Numbered from the stretch's first letter, positions 1 through 9,520 are shown. The stretch is 35,716 nt of DNA from Paratrimastix pyriformis (GCA_027972325.1 JAPMOS010000279.1:1-35716); one strand, 5' to 3'. The notes: generated by a model not told the origin, from the sequence alone. A program made the numbers and translations.

Positions 1-1077
1 GGCGAGATGTACCTCACCAACGTGAGGCGAGTGCTCTCGAGATTGCCAAAAAGAGTATCGGACGAAGGAATTCTTCAAGGCAACGGATCAGGTGCGCGCA
101 GCCATCGTCGCGAAGGACCTTTCCAGGTCAACTCAAAGCAGTCTGGCCGCGGCCGTCAACGGGTGGGTCCAGAACTTTGATGGGCGGTGTCGGAGATGAG
201 GAAGTACAAAGAATTTTACGGCAGGCTCCTATCCGAGCTCAAGGACACCGGAGTTGCGCCAGGAACGCTGACCGCGAAACAAATGGCCCACTGGGTCAGA
301 TACGGCGAGTTGGTGAAAGCAGCAAGAGAGATTGAAGCAGTATCAGGAGGAACTCGCTAAGCCGGTGAACGCGCCGCTCAAGCAGTTGCTCGATGACCCA
401 AACAACGTTGACTTTGATCACGCCGCCGCGTATCGGGGATCGAATGAAGAACGCAACAAAATATGCCTTGACAACCGCGCTGTACGTCTTGCTCCCGCCT
501 CTTCGCGACAAGGATACATTCATGCTCGACAAAACACCCGCCCGCAGACGGATCTACGAGGGTAAATTGGATTGACTGGAATAAGCATTTGATGGTGCGC
601 AATGTGTACAAGACAGCTGGTAGGTATAAGACAACGGAGATTGCGTTACCGACACAACTTTACGAGCTCTTCCGTGCACAGGCGCACGTAACCGGAAATT
701 CGACAGACATTCTCATACCAAGTCCGCGGGGGAAGAGATACACAACGCAGTTTGGCCTCCTGATTGAAAGCGCGTTCGGTCTTGCGGGCTTGAATATTGA
801 TACAATCCGTTTGGTGTTTGCGACCACATTCGGCGAAGAGTTCCGGCACAACCACGATCTCTCTACTGAGATCTCACGGATTATGGGACATGGGACAGAA
901 ATGCACGAGTCGCACTATATCAAGCGAAGCTATATTGACGAAGGTGGCGCTGTTGTTGACCTTCCGGCAGAATTCTTCCGGCAAAACCAAACTGAACTCG
1001 CGCCGTGGCGCGAAGCCATGGGCGAGGCTCAAGAGGTGCAGCGCAGACTCACTCAAGCAGCTCCACCCTCATCCTAA
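1..1077 (+). pseudogene. Tyrosine recombinase of virus/Crypton type, decayed
   Basis: The clearest part is 589-1077. Its end has the usual layout of a tyrosine recombinase: an Arg followed by VFAT, then IMGHG, then HESHY and a further Tyr. Upstream, around 393-575, the stretch ALYVLLPPLR resembles the start of the catalytic domain, with the first catalytic Arg in PPLR, as in recombinases of large DNA viruses and Cryptons. Further left, 73-360, helical charged segments fit the core-binding domain. The family cuts and rejoins DNA through a Tyr-phosphate link, so this gene would have integrated or resolved the element. It looks broken, with about two or three breaks, and its start lies outside the window. 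Assignment to the superfamily is fairly sure; the exact subfamily is not. Confidence 0.65.
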
Positions 1078-1142
1078 ATTCCGAAATTCATCGAAAATTT
1101 GGGAAATCCGAATTGCCATATTTTTTGGTCCTCTAAAACCAG

Positions 1143-4100
1143 ATGCAAAACCTCGTTGTTGAGTTTACTCGCCTCGTGACCGGATTCGATGAGGGGTTTC
1201 GGGGCGAATTTGACGAAGCTGTGCTCCGAGAAAAAGTGTCCAAATCGCGCGACAGGAAACAATACATGAAGGTCGTTCACCCGCTGCTTGCCCGATACGC
1301 CAAATGGGTCGTGGAGCATGGCAAGTGCGGTACGGAAACGGCCCTTCCCCCATATCAGCCTCCGGCGGCACCTGTCGTTGAGAGCTCCGAAGAACCGATG
1401 GGAGCTACCATTACTCGGACAGAGACGAGCCAGCGTGCCGTCAGGAACGAGATCAAGATGCTTTTCGACATTGACGCGACGCGTGAACCGCTGCGCCAGA
1501 CGTACAGCAATGCACTCGTCTTCAGGAACGCGTTCTACTTCGTCCGCCAAGATGGCAAGATTGAGTACCGCCAGTCCATTCCGTTCGACCCAGCGCTCCA
1601 ACAGGAAGACTGCTTCCGCGCCAGCCAAGAGAAGCAACGCGACGTCCTGGAAAAGGCCATCAACGAATTCGATATCCAGTTCCATCTCGGTGAAATCGCG
1701 ATGGTGGCGTACGATATTGAGACGTACTCTTCCACCCCCGGTGTTCCTCTTCCAGATGATCCTCTCGCGCACATCGGCATGATCTGCGCCGCGTACTCAT
1801 TCAACGGCGTGACGGAGAAACATGCATTCTTGTGGGAAGGCGAGGTGCCGCTCGAGTTGGATTCCGCGAGGCTCCCGGCAAACGTCGCCGTGCACGTCGA
1901 CTCGTCTGAAGCGGGGATGTGCTGTGCCTTCATCAGCTGGGTCCGGTCAAAGAGCGCCGAGCGAGAGATCATCCTCGTGGGATGGAACAGTAACCAGCAG
2001 CCGTTTCAACAAATCAAAAAGAAGGCAGATGAGCCGGAGAATACGCGGCCGGCAGGCTACGATTACCCGTGGATCATGAAGCGATGCGGCGCCTTTTCTC
2101 AAACTCAAATGGCGGCTCCATACAAGGGCTCGGGCCTCGCTTACGTCTACAGCTCACTGTTCGGCCTCCGTGTCCACATGGTTGATATGATGTACTGGGC
2201 GAAGAGTCAATATCGTCCAGGTGACGCCCCCGATAACTTAGCGCTGGACACGATTCTGGGTGCACTCAAGCTACCGCTCAAGCAGCGTCACAACATGAGC
2301 TACGCTGTGATGAACAAGATCATGATGGACCCGAATGCGGCAACGGAGAACCCCGAGCATTGCCTCGAAAACATCATCCGCTACTGCGTCTACGATGCCG
2401 AAGCAGTCCTCCACATCGCCGACAAGATGGACTATCTCGAGAAGATGCGATGCTTCATTGAGGTGACGGGAATTACGCTCTCAACCTATTTCACGCGCAC
2501 ACAGGCAGCGTGGGGTATGATGAAGCTGGCTCGCACAGCCTGGCGATGCCGTGACCATGTCTCGCTCAAATGGAATTATGGGGAGCTCGGCGAGAAGAAT
2601 GGCAAGTATAAAGGTGCCGTCAACTGGTCGGAGAACAATGATCTGGCGGACACGCCGTGCATGATGTTTGACTTCGCTGGACTTTATCCATCGATGATGC
2701 GCGCCTACGCAGTCTCTCCGTTTTCGTACGTAGCAACGGTGGATGACCTCGCTGAAGTCTATCAAGACGGCCATCACACCCCGGAGAACACAACTTTCGT
2801 GCGCAATCCGACGGAGCAGGAGGTGGAGGCAAGCAAAGAGTCAAACAAGGGCGTGACCAACCCACTCACATTGTTCCGCGAAGATATCCTGAAACAATAC
2901 ACCGTCTTTGAGATCCGCGAGCACGACCCGTTTCTCGACACCGTGTCGGACTTCGTCGATCAGCGCAGCCACCACAAGGCACTTCTGAAGGATGCCCGGA
3001 AACGGAACGATGCCGCCGGCGTCAAGTATCACAACACCATGCAGTACTGCTTCAAGATCATGGCGAACAGTCTCTATGGGCTCTTGGGCTCCCCCTTTGC
3101 ATGCTACATGTTCAACGAAAAGTGTGCCGCAGCAGTAACGACCGCCGCCCGTGATGCTATCATGCGCGCGAGTTCGATCGCATCATCCTACGGCAAACGA
3201 CTCTTCATTGACACTGACTCCACTGCCGTGCAACTTGCCCAGGAGCATCAGCCACCACTCGACTTCAGCACACAGGCAGGCGTCGATGCATTTAATGGGT
3301 GGGTGGCGCGTATGCAGACCGAGATCAACAGCCAGCTGCAGCAGAGCTACATCGAGGTCAACATGTTCCCGAGCGCACATCTCCGGTACATCTCCTTCGC
3401 TTTCGAGGCAGTGTTCACGCGAGCCTTCTTCGCCCAGCGCAAGACCTACTTCAAGCTCCAGATTCCTGGCGACGGGGTGAAGGTGGGTGTTGAGCCCGAG
3501 TTCAGCTACAAGGGATGCCAATTCGCGATACAGACCGCTTACGTGCGTGACAGGACGCTGACTTTGCTTCGTCGTCTTCTCGAGATTCCAGCCGCCAAGC
3601 ACCCCGAGTGCCTTGCCCGTTTCTACGCCGAGGAGGAGCGCAACTGCCGCGAGAATATTCTCCTGTACGCACGCAAGCAGAAATTGAGCGGAAAGGACAG
3701 AAAGGTTAAGTCATTGCTTGCGCGTTTCCCAGACCTGAAGAACCAGGACTTCTGCCGCATCGTACGGATCAACCACAGCGGCAAGTCAGGTAGCGACGCG
3801 TGGGCGCCAATCGACGAGGAGCACATACCCGCGGGAATCAACATCGTGGACACTCTCATCCAGGCGTACAGCAGCAACATCTCGCGCTACTTCCCCATCT
3901 GGAAGCTGATCACGCCCAAGAGCCAGACATTCACAGAGAAGGGCGGCGAGATCCTCGACCGTTCTGAACTCATGTTCCAAGTGGAGACGTTGGGAGGCAA
4001 ACGGACCATGCGCAATGCATCAGCCGACGAGATCGAAGAGCTGCTTCTCAGCGGGCGCGATAAGCAAACGGTCCACGAGATCATCGGGGTCGCAGAGCAC

Positions 4101-4799
4101 AAGGCGTACTTCGACATTGAGTCCGCTGGTCGCATTCCCATCGCCGGTATCATCGCTGCCGTTGAGCGCATCCTGGGGAAGGGAGTGGTGACGTGTTATA
4201 GCGCATGTGGGCCCAAGAAGCAGAGCTATCACCTTGTGTGCAATGTTGTCGTGACCCGCCGCTTCAACCTCGTCCTCGCGAACTACCTCAGCAACGTCTG
4301 TGGCTTTGATTGCGTCGATACGGGAGTCTACAGCAAGGATCACTGCATGCGGTGCTTCACGCAAGACAAGATCGTGACCGTGGATGGGCAGCGGTGTTTT
4401 GATCACCGTGTTGTCCATTTGCCCAGTGACCCCGAATGCGAGCACGTCACGGAAGAACAGCTGCTGTCCTCACTCATAACGTACACGTGCGACGTCCCCA
4501 ACTTTGACATGCAAGCAATGGACTTCTCCGAGAATCTAATCAATGTGCCCGAGATGCGCTTCTCTGTGGAGGGCAGCAACTTGCCCGTAAGTCTCCAAAA
4601 ATATCTCGAGGATGTGTTTGGTGAGTATGAGGTGCAGGAGGCTGGTGACGACAGACTGCGTATCGCCCCGAAGCATCCGTATCACTGCCGCATCTGCGAC
4701 CGAGAGCACGGCAAGGATGGAGGTTGGATCTCGCGCAGCGCCACGTCGTACCTGTTCCATTGTTCACGCAACCATGAGAAAGACAAGTATGAGCTTTGA
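1143..4799 (+). CDS. Family B DNA polymerase fused to a UL52-like primase
   Basis: A 1218-residue open frame. The N-terminal half has a proofreading exonuclease: DIE at residues 191-193, a GYDYPW block near 307 and YCVYDAE near 415-420. The polymerase follows: motif A DFAGLYPS (510-517), motif B KIMANSLYG (638-646) and motif C as IDTDS (689-693). The C-terminal third looks like an archaeo-eukaryotic primase of the herpes UL52 type: FDIE with acidic residues 991 and 993, SYHLV (1028-1032), a DTGVY...R block, and a terminal Cys/His cluster with CRIC (1182-1185), H1189 and FHCSRNH (1205-1211). It would both prime and extend DNA. No terminal-protein domain of protein-primed polymerases is seen. 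The ATG at 1143 is the first in the frame. A fused primase makes this larger than a typical family B polymerase core. Confidence 0.9.
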   Translation: MQNLVVEFTRLVTGFDEGFRGEFDEAVLREKVSKSRDRKQYMKVVHPLLARYAKWVVEHGKCGTETALPPYQPPAAPVVESSEEPMGATITRTETSQRAVRNEIKMLFDIDATREPLRQTYSNALVFRNAFYFVRQDGKIEYRQSIPFDPALQQEDCFRASQEKQRDVLEKAINEFDIQFHLGEIAMVAYDIETYSSTPGVPLPDDPLAHIGMICAAYSFNGVTEKHAFLWEGEVPLELDSARLPANVAVHVDSSEAGMCCAFISWVRSKSAEREIILVGWNSNQQPFQQIKKKADEPENTRPAGYDYPWIMKRCGAFSQTQMAAPYKGSGLAYVYSSLFGLRVHMVDMMYWAKSQYRPGDAPDNLALDTILGALKLPLKQRHNMSYAVMNKIMMDPNAATENPEHCLENIIRYCVYDAEAVLHIADKMDYLEKMRCFIEVTGITLSTYFTRTQAAWGMMKLARTAWRCRDHVSLKWNYGELGEKNGKYKGAVNWSENNDLADTPCMMFDFAGLYPSMMRAYAVSPFSYVATVDDLAEVYQDGHHTPENTTFVRNPTEQEVEASKESNKGVTNPLTLFREDILKQYTVFEIREHDPFLDTVSDFVDQRSHHKALLKDARKRNDAAGVKYHNTMQYCFKIMANSLYGLLGSPFACYMFNEKCAAAVTTAARDAIMRASSIASSYGKRLFIDTDSTAVQLAQEHQPPLDFSTQAGVDAFNGWVARMQTEINSQLQQSYIEVNMFPSAHLRYISFAFEAVFTRAFFAQRKTYFKLQIPGDGVKVGVEPEFSYKGCQFAIQTAYVRDRTLTLLRRLLEIPAAKHPECLARFYAEEERNCRENILLYARKQKLSGKDRKVKSLLARFPDLKNQDFCRIVRINHSGKSGSDAWAPIDEEHIPAGINIVDTLIQAYSSNISRYFPIWKLITPKSQTFTEKGGEILDRSELMFQVETLGGKRTMRNASADEIEELLLSGRDKQTVHEIIGVAEHKAYFDIESAGRIPIAGIIAAVERILGKGVVTCYSACGPKKQSYHLVCNVVVTRRFNLVLANYLSNVCGFDCVDTGVYSKDHCMRCFTQDKIVTVDGQRCFDHRVVHLPSDPECEHVTEEQLLSSLITYTCDVPNFDMQAMDFSENLINVPEMRFSVEGSNLPVSLQKYLEDVFGEYEVQEAGDDRLRIAPKHPYHCRICDREHGKDGGWISRSATSYLFHCSRNHEKDKYEL

Positions 4800-7011
4800 A
4801 GTGGCTTCCTCGGTGACGTTCCATCAGAAGCTTCAAGCATACGCAGAGAAGTGCCCTCCCTTTGTGCACGACCACCGCGCGGACGAGTTCCTCACATTCG
4901 ATCCCGTGAAGCCACTCACGTGTGTGAAGGCGCGAATGGGTAGTGGGAAGACACAAAACTTGACACGCATCCTCACACATGAGCAGCCCAACAGCAAGGT
5001 GGTGATGATCTCGTGTCGCCGCACACTCGCCTTTGACTTCATGAAGCGTTACCAGGCAGAGGGCAGTCTCCCCTTCGAGTCATACCTGGACATCAAGGAG
5101 CACGACATCTCAGTCCGCCGCCACCCACGTCTCATCATCCAGATCGACAGCTTGGGACGCATCATCGCGCACGACTTGGGGGCGCAAACCGCAGAACAAA
5201 AACCCATCGACTTCCTCATTCTTGACGAGGTGGAGAGCCTTCTCAACCAACTGAAGAGCGCGAACAACACAAAAGTCGTGCAGGTGCTGCGCGAGCTGAT
5301 GGTCCACGCGCACAAAGTGGTGGCAATGGATGGACTCCTGCAAGACTCCACCGTGCGAATGCTTGAGGTGCTGTGCGGATGTCCCGCCGAGCGCATCGAG
5401 TTCAACAAGGACATGCCCGAGTATCACGTGAAGACGGTGCAGACAATGTTCAAGCAGAGCAAGGAGAACAGGGGACTGACCTTCGTCACGGAGACCATCG
5501 CAAGGATGCTCGCCGAGGGAAAACGCGTCGCCTGCTTCATGTCGATCCGGAAGGTCATGGAGTCAGTCAAGGCGTACATCAGCGAGACGATGCCCGACGT
5601 CAAGATCATGACGTTCAGCGGGAAGGACAAAGAGATGCAAGAGACGGAGACTGAGGGAGTGTTCGAGTCCCACTACAAGCAGAAGCGCACCGTCATCTCG
5701 GGCGACATCAACGAACACTTGGTGCGCCACGACATCCGACTCTTTATGTACACCAGCACTATCACTGCGGGCGTGGACATCAACGTGCCCCACTTCGACA
5801 CATTCGTGCACGTGCTCAGCAGCAACATGAACCCAATCGAGACGGCGCAGGCCATCTTCCGTGTCCGCAATTACAAGCAGAGGGCAGGCATCATCGCATA
5901 TCAGCGCGGCAATGGGGCATGCGACACACAGACCTTGGAGCAGCTGATGGCGTTGGGCAACACGGTGGAGAGCGCGTTCGCCTGCGGCCGGTGCAACTGG
6001 ACCCTCCCGCAACAAGTCCTTGCCATGTTGGGAGCGCGACATACAGAACTGGTGAGTAAGGCGATGGAGTTCATCGTATCAGCCCTCAAACAGCATCACT
6101 ACACCCTGGAGTTCACGGACCTGGTGAAACCCGAGATCGCCCCAGTCGCCTTGGCCGAGCAGCACATGGACCAGCGCATCATCACTCTTCTGGGTTGGGC
6201 CAAAAGCGCAGAAGGTGTATGGGACCAACATCGGACCTGGGCCCCGGCGCCAGAGGAGCTCGCCCACCTCGGGCAGCAGAACGACGCCGCGCATCTTGTG
6301 GCCTGCACGGACCCCCTATTCGAGGAAAAGGACGCATGGGCTGTGATGGTGCGCGATCTTGGGATGGAGCCAAAAAGGGGGGAGGGGCTGGACATTGCGC
6401 CGGATGATGTGGAGCGATACCACAACAAGGAGACACGCAGCGCCTACCACAAACTCATCCGTGCACAAGCAGAGAGCGGGGGGCCCGCGGCAATCACACG
6501 AGGGGTCGTCATGCTGCGGCATGCGCATGATAAGTGTACGGGGGCGGCGACGGTCACAACACTCCCCGAAGGCACCCGACCAGATATCGGGAGGCAGATA
6601 CAGACCGTGGCGTGCCGCACAATCGAGGCCGTGAATGGGGAAGGCGCAGCCCAAGCAGCTGGCTTCATCACGATCGGGCAGAGGTCCGTGGTACCCCAGC
6701 TGACCCGCGCCGTCGACTTGGAAATAGCGGAAAGGATAATTGAGATTGGGCGTGAGAAGGGGATGACGCTGACCTTCAGTCAGAGCAAAGAGCTCCAGAA
6801 TGCTGCTGCGAACGCAGCCCTTGAGTACCTAGAGACGAGAAAAGATGATCTGAAGCGGCTGCATATCATCTCGAGGTGGGACAGACGAAATGCCCATCAT
6901 ACCATCGTGAGCGTTCTGGAACGAGTCGGTCATCCGGTGAGCAAGCCGAAGCCAGAAAGAAAACGCGTCGGCGGTGAACTCGTACGATTCTACACAGTGG
7001 ATCTTGAATAA
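4789..7011 (+). CDS. Superfamily 2 helicase, herpes UL9 / origin-binding-protein type
   Basis: 740 residues from the ATG at 4789, which overlaps the polymerase stop by 11 bp in another frame. I prefer this start to the upstream in-frame ATGs, which lie deep inside the polymerase gene. Walker A is MGSGKT (50-55), followed by a motif Ia-like CRRTLAFDF, Walker B LDEVE (D146, E147), a STITAGVD segment typical of origin-binding helicases, and AQAIFRVRN (about 352-361) in the motif VI position. The C-terminal half (about 400-740) has no recognised domain and could bind origin DNA. Family knowledge: UL9-like proteins open the origin for the viral polymerase and primase, matching the upstream neighbour. 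Codon use and GC resemble the polymerase gene. A general replicative or repair helicase is the alternative. Confidence 0.85.
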   Translation: MSFEVASSVTFHQKLQAYAEKCPPFVHDHRADEFLTFDPVKPLTCVKARMGSGKTQNLTRILTHEQPNSKVVMISCRRTLAFDFMKRYQAEGSLPFESYLDIKEHDISVRRHPRLIIQIDSLGRIIAHDLGAQTAEQKPIDFLILDEVESLLNQLKSANNTKVVQVLRELMVHAHKVVAMDGLLQDSTVRMLEVLCGCPAERIEFNKDMPEYHVKTVQTMFKQSKENRGLTFVTETIARMLAEGKRVACFMSIRKVMESVKAYISETMPDVKIMTFSGKDKEMQETETEGVFESHYKQKRTVISGDINEHLVRHDIRLFMYTSTITAGVDINVPHFDTFVHVLSSNMNPIETAQAIFRVRNYKQRAGIIAYQRGNGACDTQTLEQLMALGNTVESAFACGRCNWTLPQQVLAMLGARHTELVSKAMEFIVSALKQHHYTLEFTDLVKPEIAPVALAEQHMDQRIITLLGWAKSAEGVWDQHRTWAPAPEELAHLGQQNDAAHLVACTDPLFEEKDAWAVMVRDLGMEPKRGEGLDIAPDDVERYHNKETRSAYHKLIRAQAESGGPAAITRGVVMLRHAHDKCTGAATVTTLPEGTRPDIGRQIQTVACRTIEAVNGEGAAQAAGFITIGQRSVVPQLTRAVDLEIAERIIEIGREKGMTLTFSQSKELQNAAANAALEYLETRKDDLKRLHIISRWDRRNAHHTIVSVLERVGHPVSKPKPERKRVGGELVRFYTVDLE

Positions 7012-7012
7012 A
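7007..7012 (+). promoter_or_regulatory. AATAAA polyadenylation signal overlapping the helicase stop
   Basis: AATAAA overlaps the TAA stop codon (7009-7011) of the helicase gene. A signal placed right at the stop suggests a very short 3' untranslated region, as in compact viral genomes. Confidence 0.45.
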
Positions 7013-7715
7013 AGGCAAGCAAATCGTTTTCCGGGCAGACCAAACGATAGTGGATAGAACCCTGGCTGCGGTGGGTTGACGGCAAAAAGCCAGCGCCTCG
7101 CACGGAACCGAAACTTAACGGAATCGACTGACGAATGCCGGGCGTTTCCGAGTAATTGTGAAGTGATGGTAAAGGATCGCCATGCAGAAGTTCCGAGCCG
7201 AGTGCACCAGATGCAAGTTTTCCTGACCAAACGCTGTTTTTTGCTATTCTGGTACTCACCTATTTTGGGGCAATATCGTGGTGAAGAGAGATCTCCAGCA
7301 TCTCTTTCTAGTACCGAGAAACGTATCGAGCTGAAGCAAATCGAACTCTGCCGGCGTCTCAAATGCGGCAGGGGTAATGTAGACTCGATTTTCTCTGCTC
7401 CGCTCGGTTTTGCGGAGCTTATTGCACGAGATCCAAGTTGAGTTGAGTCTTTCTTGTTTTTGCTCATCATTCTTACATACGAGGAGAGCATTTCCATACG
7501 TTTTGCGGAGGTGCCTTCAACGTTCTTCTCGGATCCATTTTTTTGTGCAGACGACTTCGGCGACGTGATCGTACCGTTTCTCGTATTGTTCTTGGAACGG
7601 TTTGTGGGTTTTTGACACGATCTCGCAAGGTCTCTTCTCTCCGCCGAAAACTCCGAAGGTCAGAGCAGAGCCTCACTTCCCCTGGTCAATCATTCGCCGG
7701 ACCGCACATTTCTAC
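7013..7715. other. Stretch without a recognised gene
   Basis: No reading frame here resembles a known protein. The 121-residue open frame at 7076-7441 has no motif and no homolog elsewhere in the window. The right end of the replicative element should lie in or before this stretch, but I see no terminal repeat. Confidence 0.4.
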
Positions 7716-7722
7716 TATATAT
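7716..7722 (+). promoter_or_regulatory. Candidate TATA box
   Basis: TATATAT lies about 97 nt upstream of the ATG at 7819, in a GC-rich setting (GGGGCGCC follows). The gap would hold the transcription start and a CAAC-rich leader. The assignment rests only on motif and spacing. Confidence 0.3.
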
Positions 7723-7818
7723 GGGGCGCCGACTTTTTCTGGACTCAACCGAAATTACAAACACAACAACCAAGGTTCGTTCATCTTTCCCCTTCAGTCC
7801 AACTCACGCAACCACAGT

Positions 7819-8341
7819 ATGGAAACGCAAGTTGAGAACATGCACATCGATGCTGCTGCCGATCCCGTTGTGCGAGCTGATCCCATTGTGCCCGCCGACG
7901 CCGCTACCACCCTCGACAACTTCGGGTACGATTTCAACTTTGACGCGTTCGTGGGCGCCGTCAACACTGTGGATAGCACGTTGATCGGTGCCAAGATCAC
8001 GCTCAAGAAGCTAACGGATCGTGCAACCTGTCCTTCGTCCGTTTGCGACGCCGTGAACCTCTTCAGTCTGCGTTTGAACTCTCCAGCTCACATTCCCCGA
8101 TGTTCGTGTATCAGAACTCGGACTGAAGTCTCTCACTGACCTCTGCAAAGCCGCGGCAGAAATGGACAACGAGGCCCTATGCGACGCCTGCCGGACCGTC
8201 AAGGGCATGAAGGACCTCATCGACCAACAGACCGAAGCAACCACGGCGGATCTTTTCAAGGAACGTCCGAAGCGCCGTCACCGCCGCGACTCAGATGAGA
8301 TTGAAGGACACGGCCACGCCGAAGGACACGGCCACGCCTGA
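7819..8341 (+). CDS. Hypothetical acidic protein with basic, His-rich tail
   Basis: I do not recognise this protein. From the ATG at 7819 the frame reads an acidic, Ala-rich N-terminus followed by DFNFDAFVGAVNTVD. Around 8090-8100 the protein-like reading passes to the next frame (KSLTDLCKAAAEMDNEAL, then VKGMKDLIDQQTEA), and ends with a basic KERPKRRHRRD cluster and two EGHGHA repeats before the TGA at 8339. So there is either an indel, perhaps an assembly error, or an intron I cannot place with a consistent phase. Predicted size is about 170 residues, soluble, without signal peptide or membrane segment. A TATA-like box at 7716 supports a gene start here. It has no relation to the replicative element on its left that I can see. 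Confidence 0.45.
8303..8338 (+). repeat. Two copies of an 18-bp tandem repeat
   Basis: Units 8303-8320 and 8321-8338 are identical (GAAGGACACGGCCACGCC) and encode EGHGHA twice at the end of the hypothetical protein. Confidence 0.85.
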
Positions 8342-8427
8342 AAGCTGAGACAGCAGCGCGATGCCGAGGAGAAGGACAAGTGTTTATACGTTACGAGGCA
8401 AGAGGGCTGCTGGAGGCAGTCGCGGGG

Positions 8428-8446
8428 AGGCTGCTTCAGGCAGCCT
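8428..8446. other. Small hairpin
   Basis: AGGCTGC and GCAGCCT form a perfect 7-bp stem around a TTCAG loop, about 87 nt after the hypothetical gene. It could be a 3'-end RNA structure or chance in GC-rich DNA. Confidence 0.3.
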
Positions 8447-8620
8447 CAGGGAATGATTGAGCCACGCCCTGCAGGACTACACTGCGGGGTGCAACGTACG
8501 AAACTTCTACAACCAATCATACGAGTACGCTTATATTAGGCTTCTCACCCTTACCCGCCTTCCCTCGTGCGCCTTGTTTCTCCTCTCGCAAGAACACGCT
8601 CTTGGCCCCCTTTCTCTCGT

Positions 8621-8893
8621 TGTGCCACTTGCCCTCGACTTCGCCGCCTCGTTGTGCCACTTGCTCCCAAGCGTTCCCGGGCCCCTATCTCCGTGTGCCA
8701 CTTGCCCTCTTCTCTTTCGCGCGTGTGCCACTTGCTTCCCAAATGTCCCAGGGTACCCTCCCACGTTACGCCGGGGTTGTGCCACTTGCCCTAAAAAGCA
8801 ACTGGCACACTTGCGAAAAAGTGCCAGTTCCGGGTGCCCCGGATAGCGTACTTAGGGGGTCTCGGACGTTACGCCGGGGGTGTGCCACTTGCT
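8621..8893 (+). repeat. Six dispersed copies of TGTGCCACTTGC
   Basis: Exact copies of the 12-mer start at 8621, 8653, 8694, 8724, 8778 and 8881, with spacings of 32, 41, 30, 54 and 103 bp. The last two sit in a longer repeat beginning ACGTTACGCCGGGG. A partly inverted form (CTGGCACACTTGC and GTGCCAG) lies at 8801-8825. Spacers are C/T-rich and unrelated. The frames crossing this region are open only because of the repeat and composition, so I do not call a gene. Confidence 0.8.
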
Positions 8894-9142
8894 ATTCCTT
8901 CAGGTGCCCTGACTAATATATATCTAGAGGATTCTTGTCTTTGCGCAATTTCGGAATTCCCGATTCTGCTGCTTTTCCAAACGGGCGGGGGCTTTCCTGG
9001 GTTCGGCAATGATTGGGGGCAACTGCGGCGCTGCGGCGGGTTGGATGGCCCCGACCCCGCTCGCGAGAGATCGCTCGCTACGCGCGGGCCAACGGGGAAA
9101 CCGCAAAATATTCCGGCAAACGGGAAACTGCAAAATATTCCG
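8894..9142. other. Non-coding stretch with a short imperfect tandem repeat
   Basis: No gene is recognised. Two imperfect ~28-bp copies ending in GCAAAATATTCCG lie at about 9088-9142, directly before the CCAA microsatellite. A TATA-like TAATATATAT lies near 8912. Confidence 0.4.
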
Positions 9143-9209
9143 ACCAACCAACCAACCAACCAACCAACCAACCAACCAACCAACCAACCAACCAACCAAC
9201 CAACCAACC
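9143..9209 (+). repeat. (CCAA)n microsatellite
   Basis: About 16-17 uninterrupted copies of the tetranucleotide, followed by CCCACCCACC. In translation it gives (TNQP)n on the plus strand and (GWLV)n on the minus strand in several frames, so the open frames across it are not evidence of coding. Confidence 0.95.
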
Positions 9210-9383
9210 CACCCACCTATCAACCTAACCACGGCTTTAAAAACTGCAGTCTTTTCGTTCTTTTGTTTCATGGATGCGGGAGGTTCTGCGTGTTCTCTCT
9301 CTCCTGTCCGCTCCTTCCATTCCATGCGTCTGCTGCTGGTCTTCCTGGGCGAGTGCGTCGTCCATGTTGGTTGGCGGTTTATC

Positions 9384-9410
9384 GCATGTTACCCCCCCAC
9401 TTCGGTGGGA
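9384..9410 (+). other. Conserved UUCG hairpin, copy A
   Basis: This 27-nt motif opens with GCATGTTACCC and ends in CCCAC-TTCG-GTGGG (stem arms 9396-9400 and 9405-9409). The same motif recurs at 11998 and 35318 with a different but still paired stem. An (AC)n tract follows at about 9494-9508. Confidence 0.6.
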
Positions 9411-9520
9411 CGCACCCCCCGTTATGAGCTGATCAATACAGGGGGTGTTGGGCGGGGGACCCCTTTTTTGGGGTTTCTCCAAGTATCCAACACAACACAC
9501 ACACACACCCATCAGCTGTC

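Larger units (their letters stand above)
1..7011 (+). mobile_element. Large replicative element: tyrosine recombinase, PolB-primase and UL9-like helicase (left end outside window)
   Basis: Three neighbouring same-strand genes form a self-replication and integration set: a tyrosine recombinase, a DNA polymerase fused to a primase, and an origin-binding-type helicase. The last two are tightly packed, overlapping by 11 bp, which is virus- or plasmid-like and unlike the spliced genes further right. No capsid, packaging ATPase, protease or integrase gene is visible here, and no terminal repeat was found. The left end lies outside the window and the right end is probably soon after the AATAAA at 7007. 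The replication genes look whole and the recombinase looks broken (about two or three breaks). The combination recalls polinton-like, herpes-like or other viral replicons, but I cannot assign it to a named family. Confidence 0.6.

Noticed and set aside
1143-4799. Protein-primed polinton polymerase
   Set aside because: The fused UL52-like primase argues for primer synthesis by the protein itself, and no terminal-protein region was seen.
1-7011. Bacterial or phage origin of the whole window
   Set aside because: No Shine-Dalgarno pattern was noted, and introns, a chromodomain Gypsy element and DIRS elements in the same contig indicate a eukaryotic chromosome; only the replicative element is virus-like.
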